Below, one piece after another: positions 1-7,268 of a DNA stretch of 64,000 nucleotides. How positions within the stretch are numbered: position 1 is the stretch's first letter; the number at the start of each line of letters is the position of its first letter. A model generated the notes under the pieces. That model did no database searches and was not told the DNA's origin. It saw nothing but the letters and a program-made list of their open reading frames with translations. The stretch comes from an uncultured Clostridia bacterium (lineage in GTDB: Bacteria > Bacillota > Clostridia > Christensenellales > Borkfalkiaceae), in contig CAMWIW010000001.1 of assembly GCA_947174415.1 (NCBI GenBank), forward strand, positions 1 through 64,000. The letters run 5' to 3'. Both the position numbers and the translations under genes were made by a program.

Positions 1-583
1 GCCGTTCTATAGTAGTATAACAAATCGTCTTGAAAACAGCAACTGTTTTTTCACAGACTTTTTCAATATTTTTTATAATTTTTTCAAATTTTTGCGCCGA
101 AAACGTGGTTTGACACACTACACACAGCTCTTTTTTTGCAAAATCGGTGAAATCTGCTTCGGGCGTATTAACTACGGTTGCACTATTTTTACACCACCCG
201 AGAAGCCCCAAAACCTCGGGATGTGCGTTTTCTCCGACTATAACTATGTGTTTGCCCAACGCGAATTGCTCTTTTACTATCTTTTGCGTTTTTCTAACGA
301 AACCGCAAGTGCAATCAACGACTTTAATATTTCTTTTGGTGCAAATTTCGTAAAAGTTTTCGGGCACGCCGTGAGAACGAAAAACGACGGTTGCCCCGTC
401 CGGAACTTCTTCAAGACTTTCGACTGTCTTTAAACCCTTTGCTTCTATGGCTTTGACTACGTCGGAATTATGAATTATTTCACCCAGAACGAAAGTGTTT
501 TTCGGGTCAAGAGACAACGCAGTGTCCACTGCATGCTTTACACCCGTACAAAATCCGCTATGCTTTGCGAGAATGACTTCCAT
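1..583 (-). CDS. ispH: 4-hydroxy-3-methylbut-2-enyl diphosphate reductase (partial, 3' end off the window)
   Basis: Not in the ORF track because its stop codon lies beyond base 1. Translating the minus strand from the ATG at 583-581 gives about 194 residues. They carry the IspH/LytB signatures: GFCTGV near the N-terminus, RSHGV, VDCTCGFVRK, ENAHPEV, and TICYTTIER close to the cut. The conserved Cys in GFC, DCTC and TIC would hold the 4Fe-4S cluster. The enzyme makes IPP and DMAPP in the last step of the MEP isoprenoid pathway. Its ATG overlaps the plsC stop (TAATG), which suggests translational coupling. In many Clostridia IspH is fused to ribosomal protein S1 repeats; whether that holds here cannot be seen. 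Confidence 0.93.
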   Translation of the reverse strand, partial: MEVILAKHSGFCTGVKHAVDTALSLDPKNTFVLGEIIHNSDVVKAIEAKGLKTVESLEEVPDGATVVFRSHGVPENFYEICTKRNIKVVDCTCGFVRKTQKIVKEQFALGKHIVIVGENAHPEVLGLLGWCKNSATVVNTPEADFTDFAKKELCVVCQTTFSAQKFEKIIKNIEKVCEKTVAVFKTICYTTIER

Positions 584-1278
584 TATTTTTTATTCTTTTT
601 TCCCTTTTTAACCGTCTTATTTTCAAGTTCGATATAAATTTCCGTCAGCCTTTGCAATAAAATTTCGTCGGCTTTCTCAATATCTTCTTGCGTAAGCTTT
701 TTATCGTAGAACTCCGTAAACTCAAACGGCTCGCCGCAATAGAACTTTATTTTTCTGAACAGTTTTATTCTCCTAACCTGAACTATTGGAATAATCGGGG
801 TTTTTGTTTTAATGGAAAGTGCGGCAGCGCCGCTTTTAAACGGTAAAAACAAATCCTGAGATTTATTGCGCGTACCTTCGGGAAATATGCAGACCACCGA
901 ACCTTCTTTTAAATATTTCATTGCCTGCATTATTGCGCGCACGTCAGATCCGTCGCGGCTGACGGGAATACATTCGCACTTTGTCGTAAACCACTTACCT
1001 ATTCCCTTTTCGAAAATTTCTTTTTTCGCCATAAAGTGAATGGGCTTGTCGGTTACCATAACCGGCGGTATTACGTCAAGAACGCTTTTATGGTTTCCGA
1101 CAATTATATAAGAACGGTCGTTGAATTTTTGCTTACAGCCGTATTTTTTATAAGGCAACAAAAACCAACTGACGGAAAGGTAAAAACGGCGCATAGTTCT
1201 GAACCATTTTTCAAGTTTGGTAAGCTTGCGCTTTTTTGCCTTACTTTGATTTGTTTGAGGAATATTTTCTTCCGCCAT
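583..1278 (-). CDS. plsC: 1-acyl-sn-glycerol-3-phosphate acyltransferase
   Basis: A 231-residue PlsC/AGPAT-family protein that adds the second acyl chain to lysophosphatidic acid. The catalytic NHxxxxD motif is visible as NHKSVLD, the substrate-binding motif as FPEGTRNKS, and a conserved proline-rich stretch as TKTPIIPI. The N-terminus is strongly basic, followed by an amphipathic or membrane-associated segment (FYLSVSWFLLPY), and the C-terminal tail is Lys-rich. The start abuts the aroH-cmk stop and the stop overlaps the ispH start, so the three genes are very likely co-transcribed. The cmk-plsC-ispH order is familiar in Clostridia. Confidence 0.9.
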   Translation of the reverse strand: MAEENIPQTNQSKAKKRKLTKLEKWFRTMRRFYLSVSWFLLPYKKYGCKQKFNDRSYIIVGNHKSVLDVIPPVMVTDKPIHFMAKKEIFEKGIGKWFTTKCECIPVSRDGSDVRAIMQAMKYLKEGSVVCIFPEGTRNKSQDLFLPFKSGAAALSIKTKTPIIPIVQVRRIKLFRKIKFYCGEPFEFTEFYDKKLTQEDIEKADEILLQRLTEIYIELENKTVKKGKKNKK

Positions 1279-2286
1279 TTATATCTTTTCCTGTATTTTA
1301 TTTAAAATCAAGTCAACAACTTGGTTTACAGTCATCTCCGAAGAATCTATCAAAATCGCATCTTTTGCTTGCTTTAAGGGTGCAATCGACCTTGAAGCGT
1401 CTTGTTTGTCTCTTTTGATTACCTCGGCAAGAACATATTCATACGGAGTATTGAAGCCTTTTTGAAGATTTTCCGCAGCACGTCGCTTTGCCCGAACCTC
1501 AGGACTTGCCGTCAAAAAGAACTTGTACGGCGCGTCGGGTAAAACGTTAGTGCCTATATCCCTACCGTCAAGAATACAGGAAGTACGCATTGCAATTTCC
1601 CGTTGGAGCTGAACCATTTTCGTTCGCACGCACTCCCACGCCGATACGGTAGAGGCAAGCATCGAAATCTCGGGTCGTCGAATATCTTCCGAAACGTCTT
1701 TACCGTCAAGATAAGTGTGCTGAACGCCGTTTTCGTGCTTTACAGTCAAATTTATATCGGAAATTACTATTTTTACCGCTTCTTCGTCGGTTACCGAAAC
1801 GCCAAGATTAACACATTTAAGCGCACATGCGCGGTACATTGCGCCCGTATCAAGGCAGAGAATATTCAACTTTTCGGCAATCAGTTTGGAGATAGTGCTT
1901 TTTCCGCTGCCCGCAGGTCCGTCAAGCGCTATATTAATAATATTTGTCAAGTCGCGTCTCAATACCGCAGCGCCGCGCAAATAAACGTGCTTTGCAGGCT
2001 TCTCGCTTTCAGTCAGAACCATTACCCTTATACATTTACTCAGTGCGCCGTCTATTTCAGGCTCGAGGGCAGAAAATAAAGGTGCGGTAAAAAACCCAGC
2101 TTCTCTTGCTGCCTTAGCAGGGTAAAAAGAATGTAAATCGCTTGTATTAGAGAAAAGAACGCACACGACTTCTTCAAGATTTAATGCGTTTTGCGTTTTT
2201 ATTTCAGTCAGAAGCTCTTTTACGCTCTCCTTTATTTCCGCGGCGCTGTCAGCGCCGACGGTTGTTGCACCTCTTATAGCTTTCAT
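1279..2286 (-). CDS. cmk: AroH-type chorismate mutase fused to cytidylate kinase
   Basis: A 335-residue two-domain fusion. Residues 1-115 match the monofunctional AroH fold: RGATT at the start, SNTSDLHSFYPAKAAR, KCIRVM, HVYLRGAAVLRRDL. By alignment to B. subtilis AroH from memory, the catalytic Arg7, Glu78, Arg90, Tyr108 and Arg116 have counterparts (R5, E76, R87, Y102, R110), while Cys75 is replaced by Ser. Residues 116-335 are a complete CMP/dCMP kinase: P-loop GPAGSGKST, LDTGAMYR, DGRDIGT. Thus one polypeptide should convert chorismate to prephenate and phosphorylate CMP. It ends where plsC begins and starts 2 bp after the flavoprotein stop. Both domains look intact, so activity of both is inferred. 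Confidence 0.92.
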   Translation of the reverse strand: MKAIRGATTVGADSAAEIKESVKELLTEIKTQNALNLEEVVCVLFSNTSDLHSFYPAKAAREAGFFTAPLFSALEPEIDGALSKCIRVMVLTESEKPAKHVYLRGAAVLRRDLTNIINIALDGPAGSGKSTISKLIAEKLNILCLDTGAMYRACALKCVNLGVSVTDEEAVKIVISDINLTVKHENGVQHTYLDGKDVSEDIRRPEISMLASTVSAWECVRTKMVQLQREIAMRTSCILDGRDIGTNVLPDAPYKFFLTASPEVRAKRRAAENLQKGFNTPYEYVLAEVIKRDKQDASRSIAPLKQAKDAILIDSSEMTVNQVVDLILNKIQEKI

Positions 2287-2288
2287 AG

Positions 2289-3515
2289 TTAATCCTTTAT
2301 AGCGTTGCCCGCAGCGTAACCCGTCGAAAATGCAATTTGAAGATTATATCCGCCCGTGAAGGCGTCTAAATCAAGCACTTCGCCGCAAAAATACAAACCC
2401 TTTACAATCTTGCTTTCCATAGTTTTTGGGTTGATTTCCTTAACGTCAACACCGCCGCAAGTTATTATAGCCTCTGAAAAGTCCCTCAAAGACGCCACAA
2501 TCATATCAAAATTTTTGACAGTTGTCAATAAACTTAGTCTTTGGGCTTTAGTTACCGAATTAACTTGAGTTTCAGGCTTTATTCCGCTTCTTTTAAGCAC
2601 TTCGGCAATAATTGCGACTGGCAACAATTCTTTCAGACAATTCGAAATATTCTTATTTTTATAAGCTTCAAAATCTCTTAAAAGCCGTTTATCAAGCTGC
2701 TCTTCACTCAAAGCGGGTTTCAAGTCAAGAACGAGCTTAATTTGATTCAAATCCATTCTGTTTATCAGACTTGAAGAAGACAACACTATCGGACCTGATA
2801 TTCCGAAATGAGTAAAAAGCATCTCCCCGAAAAAGCTTTTTATAAGTTTCTCGCCGTTAAAAACGGATAAATTTACGTTTTTTAAGGTCAGCCCTTGCAA
2901 ATTTTTATAGAAATCACCCTTTAAATTCAATCCGCAAAGTCCTTGTTTCAGGGAAACAATTTTGTGTCCCGCCTCTTTTGCAAATTTGTAACCGTCGCCC
3001 GTTGAACCTGTTGAAGGATAACTCAGTCCACCCGTACAGACTATCACTTTGTCAAACTCATATTTGCCTTTTGTTGTTATTATGCCTGACATAATACTAC
3101 GCAAAACACCCAAGCTAAGCACTTTTTCGCCAAAATTAAAGCTAACACCGACATTTCTGCAATAATTTTCAAGGCAACGCGTTACGTCGCTCGCATTGTC
3201 CGTTACAGGAAAATACCTTGCGCCTCGTTCAAGTTTAAGTTTTAAACCGCCGTCTTCAAAGAACTGAACACACTTTGACGGCGGAAACGAATAGATTGCC
3301 CCCGTTAAAAATTTAGGGTTAGATACTACGTTATCGAGGAATTCTTCAGGCGTACAGTCGTGCGTTACGTTGCACCTTCCCTTACCCGTTATGTAAATTT
3401 TTTTACCGCTCTTTTCGTTCTTTTCAAAAACAGTAACGTTATTTCCGTTCTTTGCGGCAAAGTAAGCGGCAATAAGCCCTGCCGCACCCGAGCCGATAAC
3501 AGCAACTTTACTCAT
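2289..3515 (-). CDS. YhiN/HI0933-family FAD-dependent oxidoreductase
   Basis: A 408-residue flavoprotein. The N-terminal dinucleotide-binding motif GSGAAGLIAA is followed by GKKIYITGKGRCNVT, which is typical of the HI0933/YhiN (BaiN-like) family. CTGGLSYPSTGSTGDGY lies mid-protein, and the C-terminal FAD motif FCGEVLDLDAFTGGYNLQ is present. Members are reductases of uncertain substrate, so no reaction is assigned. The start has a reasonable ribosome-binding site (AAGG, 7 nt before ATG). A loop around LRSIMSGII is encoded by one copy of the dispersed repeat described separately and shows no frame disruption. It is followed by aroH-cmk after 2 bp. Confidence 0.88.
   Translation of the reverse strand: MSKVAVIGSGAAGLIAAYFAAKNGNNVTVFEKNEKSGKKIYITGKGRCNVTHDCTPEEFLDNVVSNPKFLTGAIYSFPPSKCVQFFEDGGLKLKLERGARYFPVTDNASDVTRCLENYCRNVGVSFNFGEKVLSLGVLRSIMSGIITTKGKYEFDKVIVCTGGLSYPSTGSTGDGYKFAKEAGHKIVSLKQGLCGLNLKGDFYKNLQGLTLKNVNLSVFNGEKLIKSFFGEMLFTHFGISGPIVLSSSSLINRMDLNQIKLVLDLKPALSEEQLDKRLLRDFEAYKNKNISNCLKELLPVAIIAEVLKRSGIKPETQVNSVTKAQRLSLLTTVKNFDMIVASLRDFSEAIITCGGVDVKEINPKTMESKIVKGLYFCGEVLDLDAFTGGYNLQIAFSTGYAAGNAIKD
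3078..3105 (-). repeat. Dispersed palindromic repeat, copy 1 (inside flavoprotein gene)
   Basis: The minus strand reads TTTGCGTAGTATTATGTCAG then GCATAATA, close to the copy in miaA. The 21-base core is AGTACTATG-N5-CATAATT in the consensus; this copy carries AGTATTATG and CATAATA. It is translated in frame as LRSIMSGII. Confidence 0.6.
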
Positions 3516-3527
3516 AAATAAACCTTA

Positions 3528-3550
3528 CGGCGTGAACCGAGTTCACGCCG
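3528..3550. promoter_or_regulatory. Hairpin between oadA and the flavoprotein gene
   Basis: A 10-bp inverted repeat (CGGCGTGAAC / GTTCACGCCG) with a 3-base loop sits just before the flavoprotein ribosome-binding site. On the minus strand it is followed by TAAGGTTTATTT rather than a clean T-run. It may be a weak terminator or a processing/stabilising hairpin between the decarboxylase operon and the downstream genes. Confidence 0.55.
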
Positions 3551-3560
3551 CTTAAAAATT

Positions 3561-4982
3561 TTATACGGGATAAACCTTGTTTGGGTTTGCAGCCATATCA
3601 CTGTCAACACCCGTTTCCTTAGCCTTTCTCCATTTAAAGAAGTTTGTTGCAACCTCAGGGAACAGCGCATACGAAAGAACGTCTTCTTCCTGTTTATAGA
3701 ACCCGTCGTCCTTTACCTTTTGCGTAAGGGTCTGCATTTCGTTATCAAGCAAATCAGCGGGGCGGCAAGTAATTACTTTTTCTCCGTCCTTTTGGCACGT
3801 TTTAAGTATTTCTTGGTTCTTTTCACCCAAAACCGCGCCGTATTTGCCCAACATTATATCTTTAAACTGTGCAGTAATCGTTTTATATCTGCCCAACAAT
3901 ACGTTCCAAACGGCTTGCGTACCCACTATTTGGCTTGACGGTGTTACAAGCGGAGGATAGCCGCAATCCTTTCTTACTTTGGGCACTTCGGCAAGACATT
4001 CCGTCAACTTCTCCTCTTTACCCGCCTGTTTAAGCTGGTTCATAAGATTTGAAAGCATTCCGCCCGGTACTTGATACAACAACGTGTTAATATCGACGCG
4101 CCTGACCTTAGGGTTAAGGAAACCGTCTTTTTCAAGCCTTTCAGCAACTTTGTTGAAATGGGTTACGGCGGGAAGCAGTTTTTCAATTTCTATGCCCGTG
4201 TCGTATTGAGTTCCTTTCAGAGTTGCAACGAGCGGCTCTGTAGCAGGATTTGAAGTACCGTTTCCGAGAGGCGAAAGCGCGCAGTCGACGATATCCACGC
4301 CTGCCTGTATTGCCATAAGGTAAATCATATCGCCCGTTCCCGTCGTGTTGTGCGTGTGCAGATGCACTTTGGTTTCGGGTCGAAGCTCGCTTTTAAGTTC
4401 TTTAACAAGCTCATAAGCGGTGAAAGGCAACAAAAGGTTCGCCATATCCTTTATACAGATATTGTCCGCGCCCATATCCTCAAACTGTTTTGCGAGTTTA
4501 ACGAAGTATTCTGTTGTATGAACGGGGCTTGTGGTGTATGAAATTGCACATTCGCACACGCATTTGCCGCCCTTGCCGTACTTTTTGATAGCTTTAACGC
4601 TTGCTTCAAGGTTTCTCGGGTCGTTCAACGCGTCAAAAAGTCTAATTACTCCGACGCCGTTCTCAATTGATTTTTCAATAAATTTTTCTACCACGTCATC
4701 CGCGTAATGACGGTAACCCAACAGGTTCTGTCCGCGGAGCAACATCTGTATGGGCGTCTTTTTTAAGTATTTTTTGAGATTTCTAAGCCTATCCCAAGGG
4801 TCTTCGTTCAAAAACCTTAAACAACTGTCGAAGGTTGCGCCGCCCCACGCTTCGAGCGAATAATAGCCGACTTCGTCCAAAAGCGGAAGCATGGCCTCCA
4901 TTTCGTCAAATCTCATTCTAGTTGCTGCGTGCGACTGGTGCGCATCACGCAAAATTGTATCTGTAATTAATACTTTTTTCAT
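3561..4982 (-). CDS. oadA: Pyruvate/oxaloacetate carboxyltransferase subunit (OadA/5S-like)
   Basis: A 473-residue protein with the HMGL-like carboxyltransferase fold: TDTILRDAHQSHAATRMR at the start, GGATFD, KDMANLL, HLHTHNTTG and DCALSPLGNGTSNPATE. These residues supply the metal site and the oxaloacetate/pyruvate site of oxaloacetate decarboxylase alpha, pyruvate carboxylase B and the transcarboxylase 5S subunit. It lacks a biotinyl domain, which is encoded separately upstream in the operon. The track starts at a GTG three codons earlier; the ATG at 4982 has AAGGTG six bases before it and is preferred. It is the last gene of the five-gene set. Confidence 0.9.
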   Translation of the reverse strand: MKKVLITDTILRDAHQSHAATRMRFDEMEAMLPLLDEVGYYSLEAWGGATFDSCLRFLNEDPWDRLRNLKKYLKKTPIQMLLRGQNLLGYRHYADDVVEKFIEKSIENGVGVIRLFDALNDPRNLEASVKAIKKYGKGGKCVCECAISYTTSPVHTTEYFVKLAKQFEDMGADNICIKDMANLLLPFTAYELVKELKSELRPETKVHLHTHNTTGTGDMIYLMAIQAGVDIVDCALSPLGNGTSNPATEPLVATLKGTQYDTGIEIEKLLPAVTHFNKVAERLEKDGFLNPKVRRVDINTLLYQVPGGMLSNLMNQLKQAGKEEKLTECLAEVPKVRKDCGYPPLVTPSSQIVGTQAVWNVLLGRYKTITAQFKDIMLGKYGAVLGEKNQEILKTCQKDGEKVITCRPADLLDNEMQTLTQKVKDDGFYKQEEDVLSYALFPEVATNFFKWRKAKETGVDSDMAANPNKVYPV

Positions 4983-4997
4983 AGATTTCACCTTATT

Positions 4998-6503
4998 TTA
5001 TGCCATTACCGTATTGAGTGCAGAAACAACGCCTTCCGAAGCAGTACCGTCAACAAACCCGCCGAAACAAGCAAGCAGCACGCCCGCAGCGATTGCCGAG
5101 CCTATAACTCCCGCAACGTTAGGTCCCATTGCGTGCATAAGTAAGTGGTTCTGAGGGTCGTACTCTCGTCCGACGTCCTCGGAAATTCTTGCCGCCATAG
5201 GTACTGCCGAAACACCCGCCGAACCTATAAGCGGGTTTATCTGTCCCTTGGTTATCTTGCACATTAATTTTGCGACGAGCAAGCCGCCTATAGTACCGAT
5301 AACGAATGCAAGAAGTCCGACTCCTATAATTTCAAGAGTTTCAACGCTTAAGAAAATTTCACCTTTTGCCTTGCTGCCTACGGCAATTCCGAGGAAAATG
5401 GTTATCGTATTCATAAGCCCGTTCTGTGCCTGCGTTGAAAGTCTGTCTACTACTCCGCTTTCTTTAAAGAGATTACCGAGCATAAGCATACCCAAAAGCG
5501 CAATACTGTCGGGAAGAATTATACCAACAACGAGCGTAACGATAATAGGGAACAATATTTTTTCTATTTTGCTGACCTGACGGAGAGGTTTCATTCTTAT
5601 TGCCCTCTCTTTTTTGGTTGTTAACGCTCGCATTAACGGCTTTTGAATTATGGGTATCAAAGCCATATACGAGTATGCCGCAATAGCTATCGTCGGAACG
5701 TAGTCGGAAGCAAGTTTGGAAGTTACCATAATTGCAGTAGGTCCGTCTGCTCCGCCTATGATTGCAATAGATGCCGCAGCCGCAACTGACAAACCGAGGA
5801 ACGAAGCAAGTATAAATGCAACGAATATTCCAAGCTGCGCACCCGCACCTATTAACATACTCTTAGGGTTGGCAATCAGCGGTCCGAAGTCGGTCATTGC
5901 GCCTATTCCGAGGAATATAAGCGGCGGGTAAATAACTTTATCTACGCCGAAATACAAATACCAAAGAAGTCCTCTGCTCGTTACCGCCTCGTATGCGTGA
6001 TCTATTACAATGGCATTGCTTGTAAATTCGGTAACCCCGTCAATAACATTACCTTGAACATATCCGCTCAAAGAATACAGCGTATTAAATTTGTCTGCCG
6101 ACATTTGGGAGATTACACCGTTCTTCAAGTCATTGAAAGAAGCAAAATAATTTACAATTCCAGCGTCAAAATAACCATCTCTGATATAAATAAGTTCATC
6201 GCTAGAACCTATCAACGTGTAAACACCGACGTTCTCAACAGAACCCTTAGTCCCCAAAGCCAATTCTGCGGGCGTTTCGTATTTACCCCACAAAACGGCT
6301 TCAGCGCCGGGGATATTTATTAAAAACATACCGAAAGCTATCGGCAATAAGAGCATAGGCTCAAATTTTTTGACTACGGCAAGATACATCAGTATGAAAG
6401 AAATCAAAAGCATAACGTAGTTCTGCCAGTTTCCCTGCACAAAACCCATACTTTCATACAGACTTCCGAATATCTTGCCAAAGTCTATTCCACTTTGCAG
6501 CAT
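4998..6503 (-). CDS. oadB: Na+-translocating decarboxylase beta subunit (OadB/GcdB/MmdB-like)
   Basis: A 501-residue polytopic membrane protein. YPPLIFLGIGAMTDFGPLIANPK, the conserved Na+-site loop IIGGADGPTAIM, and the C-terminal GVSAVPMAARISEDVGREYDPQNHLLMHAMGPNVAGVIGSA identify the beta subunit, which decarboxylates carboxybiotin and exports Na+. It is longer than typical members as I know them because about 90-100 residues (YETPAELALG to HAYEAVTSRG) are inserted after the first membrane segments, probably outside the membrane. The ATG at 6503 is preferred over the track start, with GGAGGG just upstream. The gap to the biotin carrier stop is 10 bp. Confidence 0.92.
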   Translation of the reverse strand: MLQSGIDFGKIFGSLYESMGFVQGNWQNYVMLLISFILMYLAVVKKFEPMLLLPIAFGMFLINIPGAEAVLWGKYETPAELALGTKGSVENVGVYTLIGSSDELIYIRDGYFDAGIVNYFASFNDLKNGVISQMSADKFNTLYSLSGYVQGNVIDGVTEFTSNAIVIDHAYEAVTSRGLLWYLYFGVDKVIYPPLIFLGIGAMTDFGPLIANPKSMLIGAGAQLGIFVAFILASFLGLSVAAAASIAIIGGADGPTAIMVTSKLASDYVPTIAIAAYSYMALIPIIQKPLMRALTTKKERAIRMKPLRQVSKIEKILFPIIVTLVVGIILPDSIALLGMLMLGNLFKESGVVDRLSTQAQNGLMNTITIFLGIAVGSKAKGEIFLSVETLEIIGVGLLAFVIGTIGGLLVAKLMCKITKGQINPLIGSAGVSAVPMAARISEDVGREYDPQNHLLMHAMGPNVAGVIGSAIAAGVLLACFGGFVDGTASEGVVSALNTVMA

Positions 6504-6513
6504 ATTCCCTCCG

Positions 6514-6867
6514 TCAACCGATAACAGCAAGTAAAGCGTTGGTTTCTACGTTAGCACCCTTGGTAACGCTGATTGTAACTTTGCCGTCGCAAGGGGCAGT
6601 GATTTCGTTGTCCATTTTCATTGCTTCGAGAACGATTATCGGCTGATCTTTTTTTACCGATGCACCGTCTGCAACGAGAACGTTTTTAATAAGTCCGGGG
6701 AAAGGCGACAAAACCTTAGTGCCGTTTGCAGGCGCAACAGTTTTAACGGGCTTAGGCGCTTCCGCAACCTTTGCGGGGGCAATTGAAACTTCGCCTACGC
6801 TTTCGCCAACTTCTTCAACGCCTACGGAATAAGTTTTTCCGTCAATAGTAACAACAAAATTACGCAT
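6514..6867 (-). CDS. Biotin carboxyl carrier protein of the decarboxylase complex
   Basis: A 117-residue biotinyl protein (gamma/1.3S/MmdC-like). It has a short N-terminal segment (MRNFVVTIDGKTYSVGVEEVG), an Ala/Pro/Val/Lys-rich flexible linker, and a C-terminal biotinyl domain with the biotinylation motif EAMKMDNEI. It should carry the carboxyl group between the carboxyltransferase subunits and the membrane beta subunit. The track begins 30 codons upstream, inside oadG; the ATG at 6867 is chosen because AAGGAG lies nine bases before it and MRNF is the usual family start. Confidence 0.93.
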   Translation of the reverse strand: MRNFVVTIDGKTYSVGVEEVGESVGEVSIAPAKVAEAPKPVKTVAPANGTKVLSPFPGLIKNVLVADGASVKKDQPIIVLEAMKMDNEITAPCDGKVTISVTKGANVETNALLAVIG

Positions 6868-6880
6868 ATATTTAAACTCC

Positions 6881-7261
6881 TTATATCCTCTTAATTCTCT
6901 TAACTTTAAATTCACATTGCGGCTTTTCAGCACTGTAATAAGCCATAATTGCGGCAATTATCGCGGCTTTAACCTCATCGGGCACTTCGTCCGTTTCGGG
7001 TATAGCCTCGCTTTGCTCAGGCTGCGCAACCTTCTTTTTCTTCTTGCCGATATTAGTCAAAAAAGCAAGATTGTTGGTTTTACGCATTAAAAGCCCTATC
7101 AGCCAAATAATCGCGATTATGAGTATAATCCCCAAAAATACGACCAAGAAGCCTATAAGCGCGTAAATTGCAGGCTCTCCGAACCTATCGGAAAAATAGT
7201 AGTTGCCGTCAAACGAGCCGTCCGGCTTCTGCGGCAATATGTCCAAAAGAAAATTCAGCAT
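6881..7261 (-). CDS. oadG: OadG-like small membrane subunit of the decarboxylase
   Basis: A 126-residue protein with one strong membrane segment (YALIGFLVVFLGIILIIAIIWLIGLLM, about residues 32-58). A Lys-rich cytoplasmic linker (GKKKKKVAQ) and a conserved-looking C-terminal motif follow (EVKAAIIAAIMAYYSAEK...FKVKRIKRI). This architecture and its position between the carboxyltransferase and biotin carrier genes fit OadG/GcdD-type subunits, which assemble the complex on the membrane. Small size makes family assignment partly contextual. Confidence 0.82.
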   Translation of the reverse strand: MLNFLLDILPQKPDGSFDGNYYFSDRFGEPAIYALIGFLVVFLGIILIIAIIWLIGLLMRKTNNLAFLTNIGKKKKKVAQPEQSEAIPETDEVPDEVKAAIIAAIMAYYSAEKPQCEFKVKRIKRI

Positions 7262-7268
7262 ATTTTCC

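Noticed and set aside
92-433. Plus-strand ORFs at 92-433 and 147-353
   Set aside because: They are antisense to ispH, whose protein signatures on the minus strand are clear. The track missed ispH only because its stop lies off the window.
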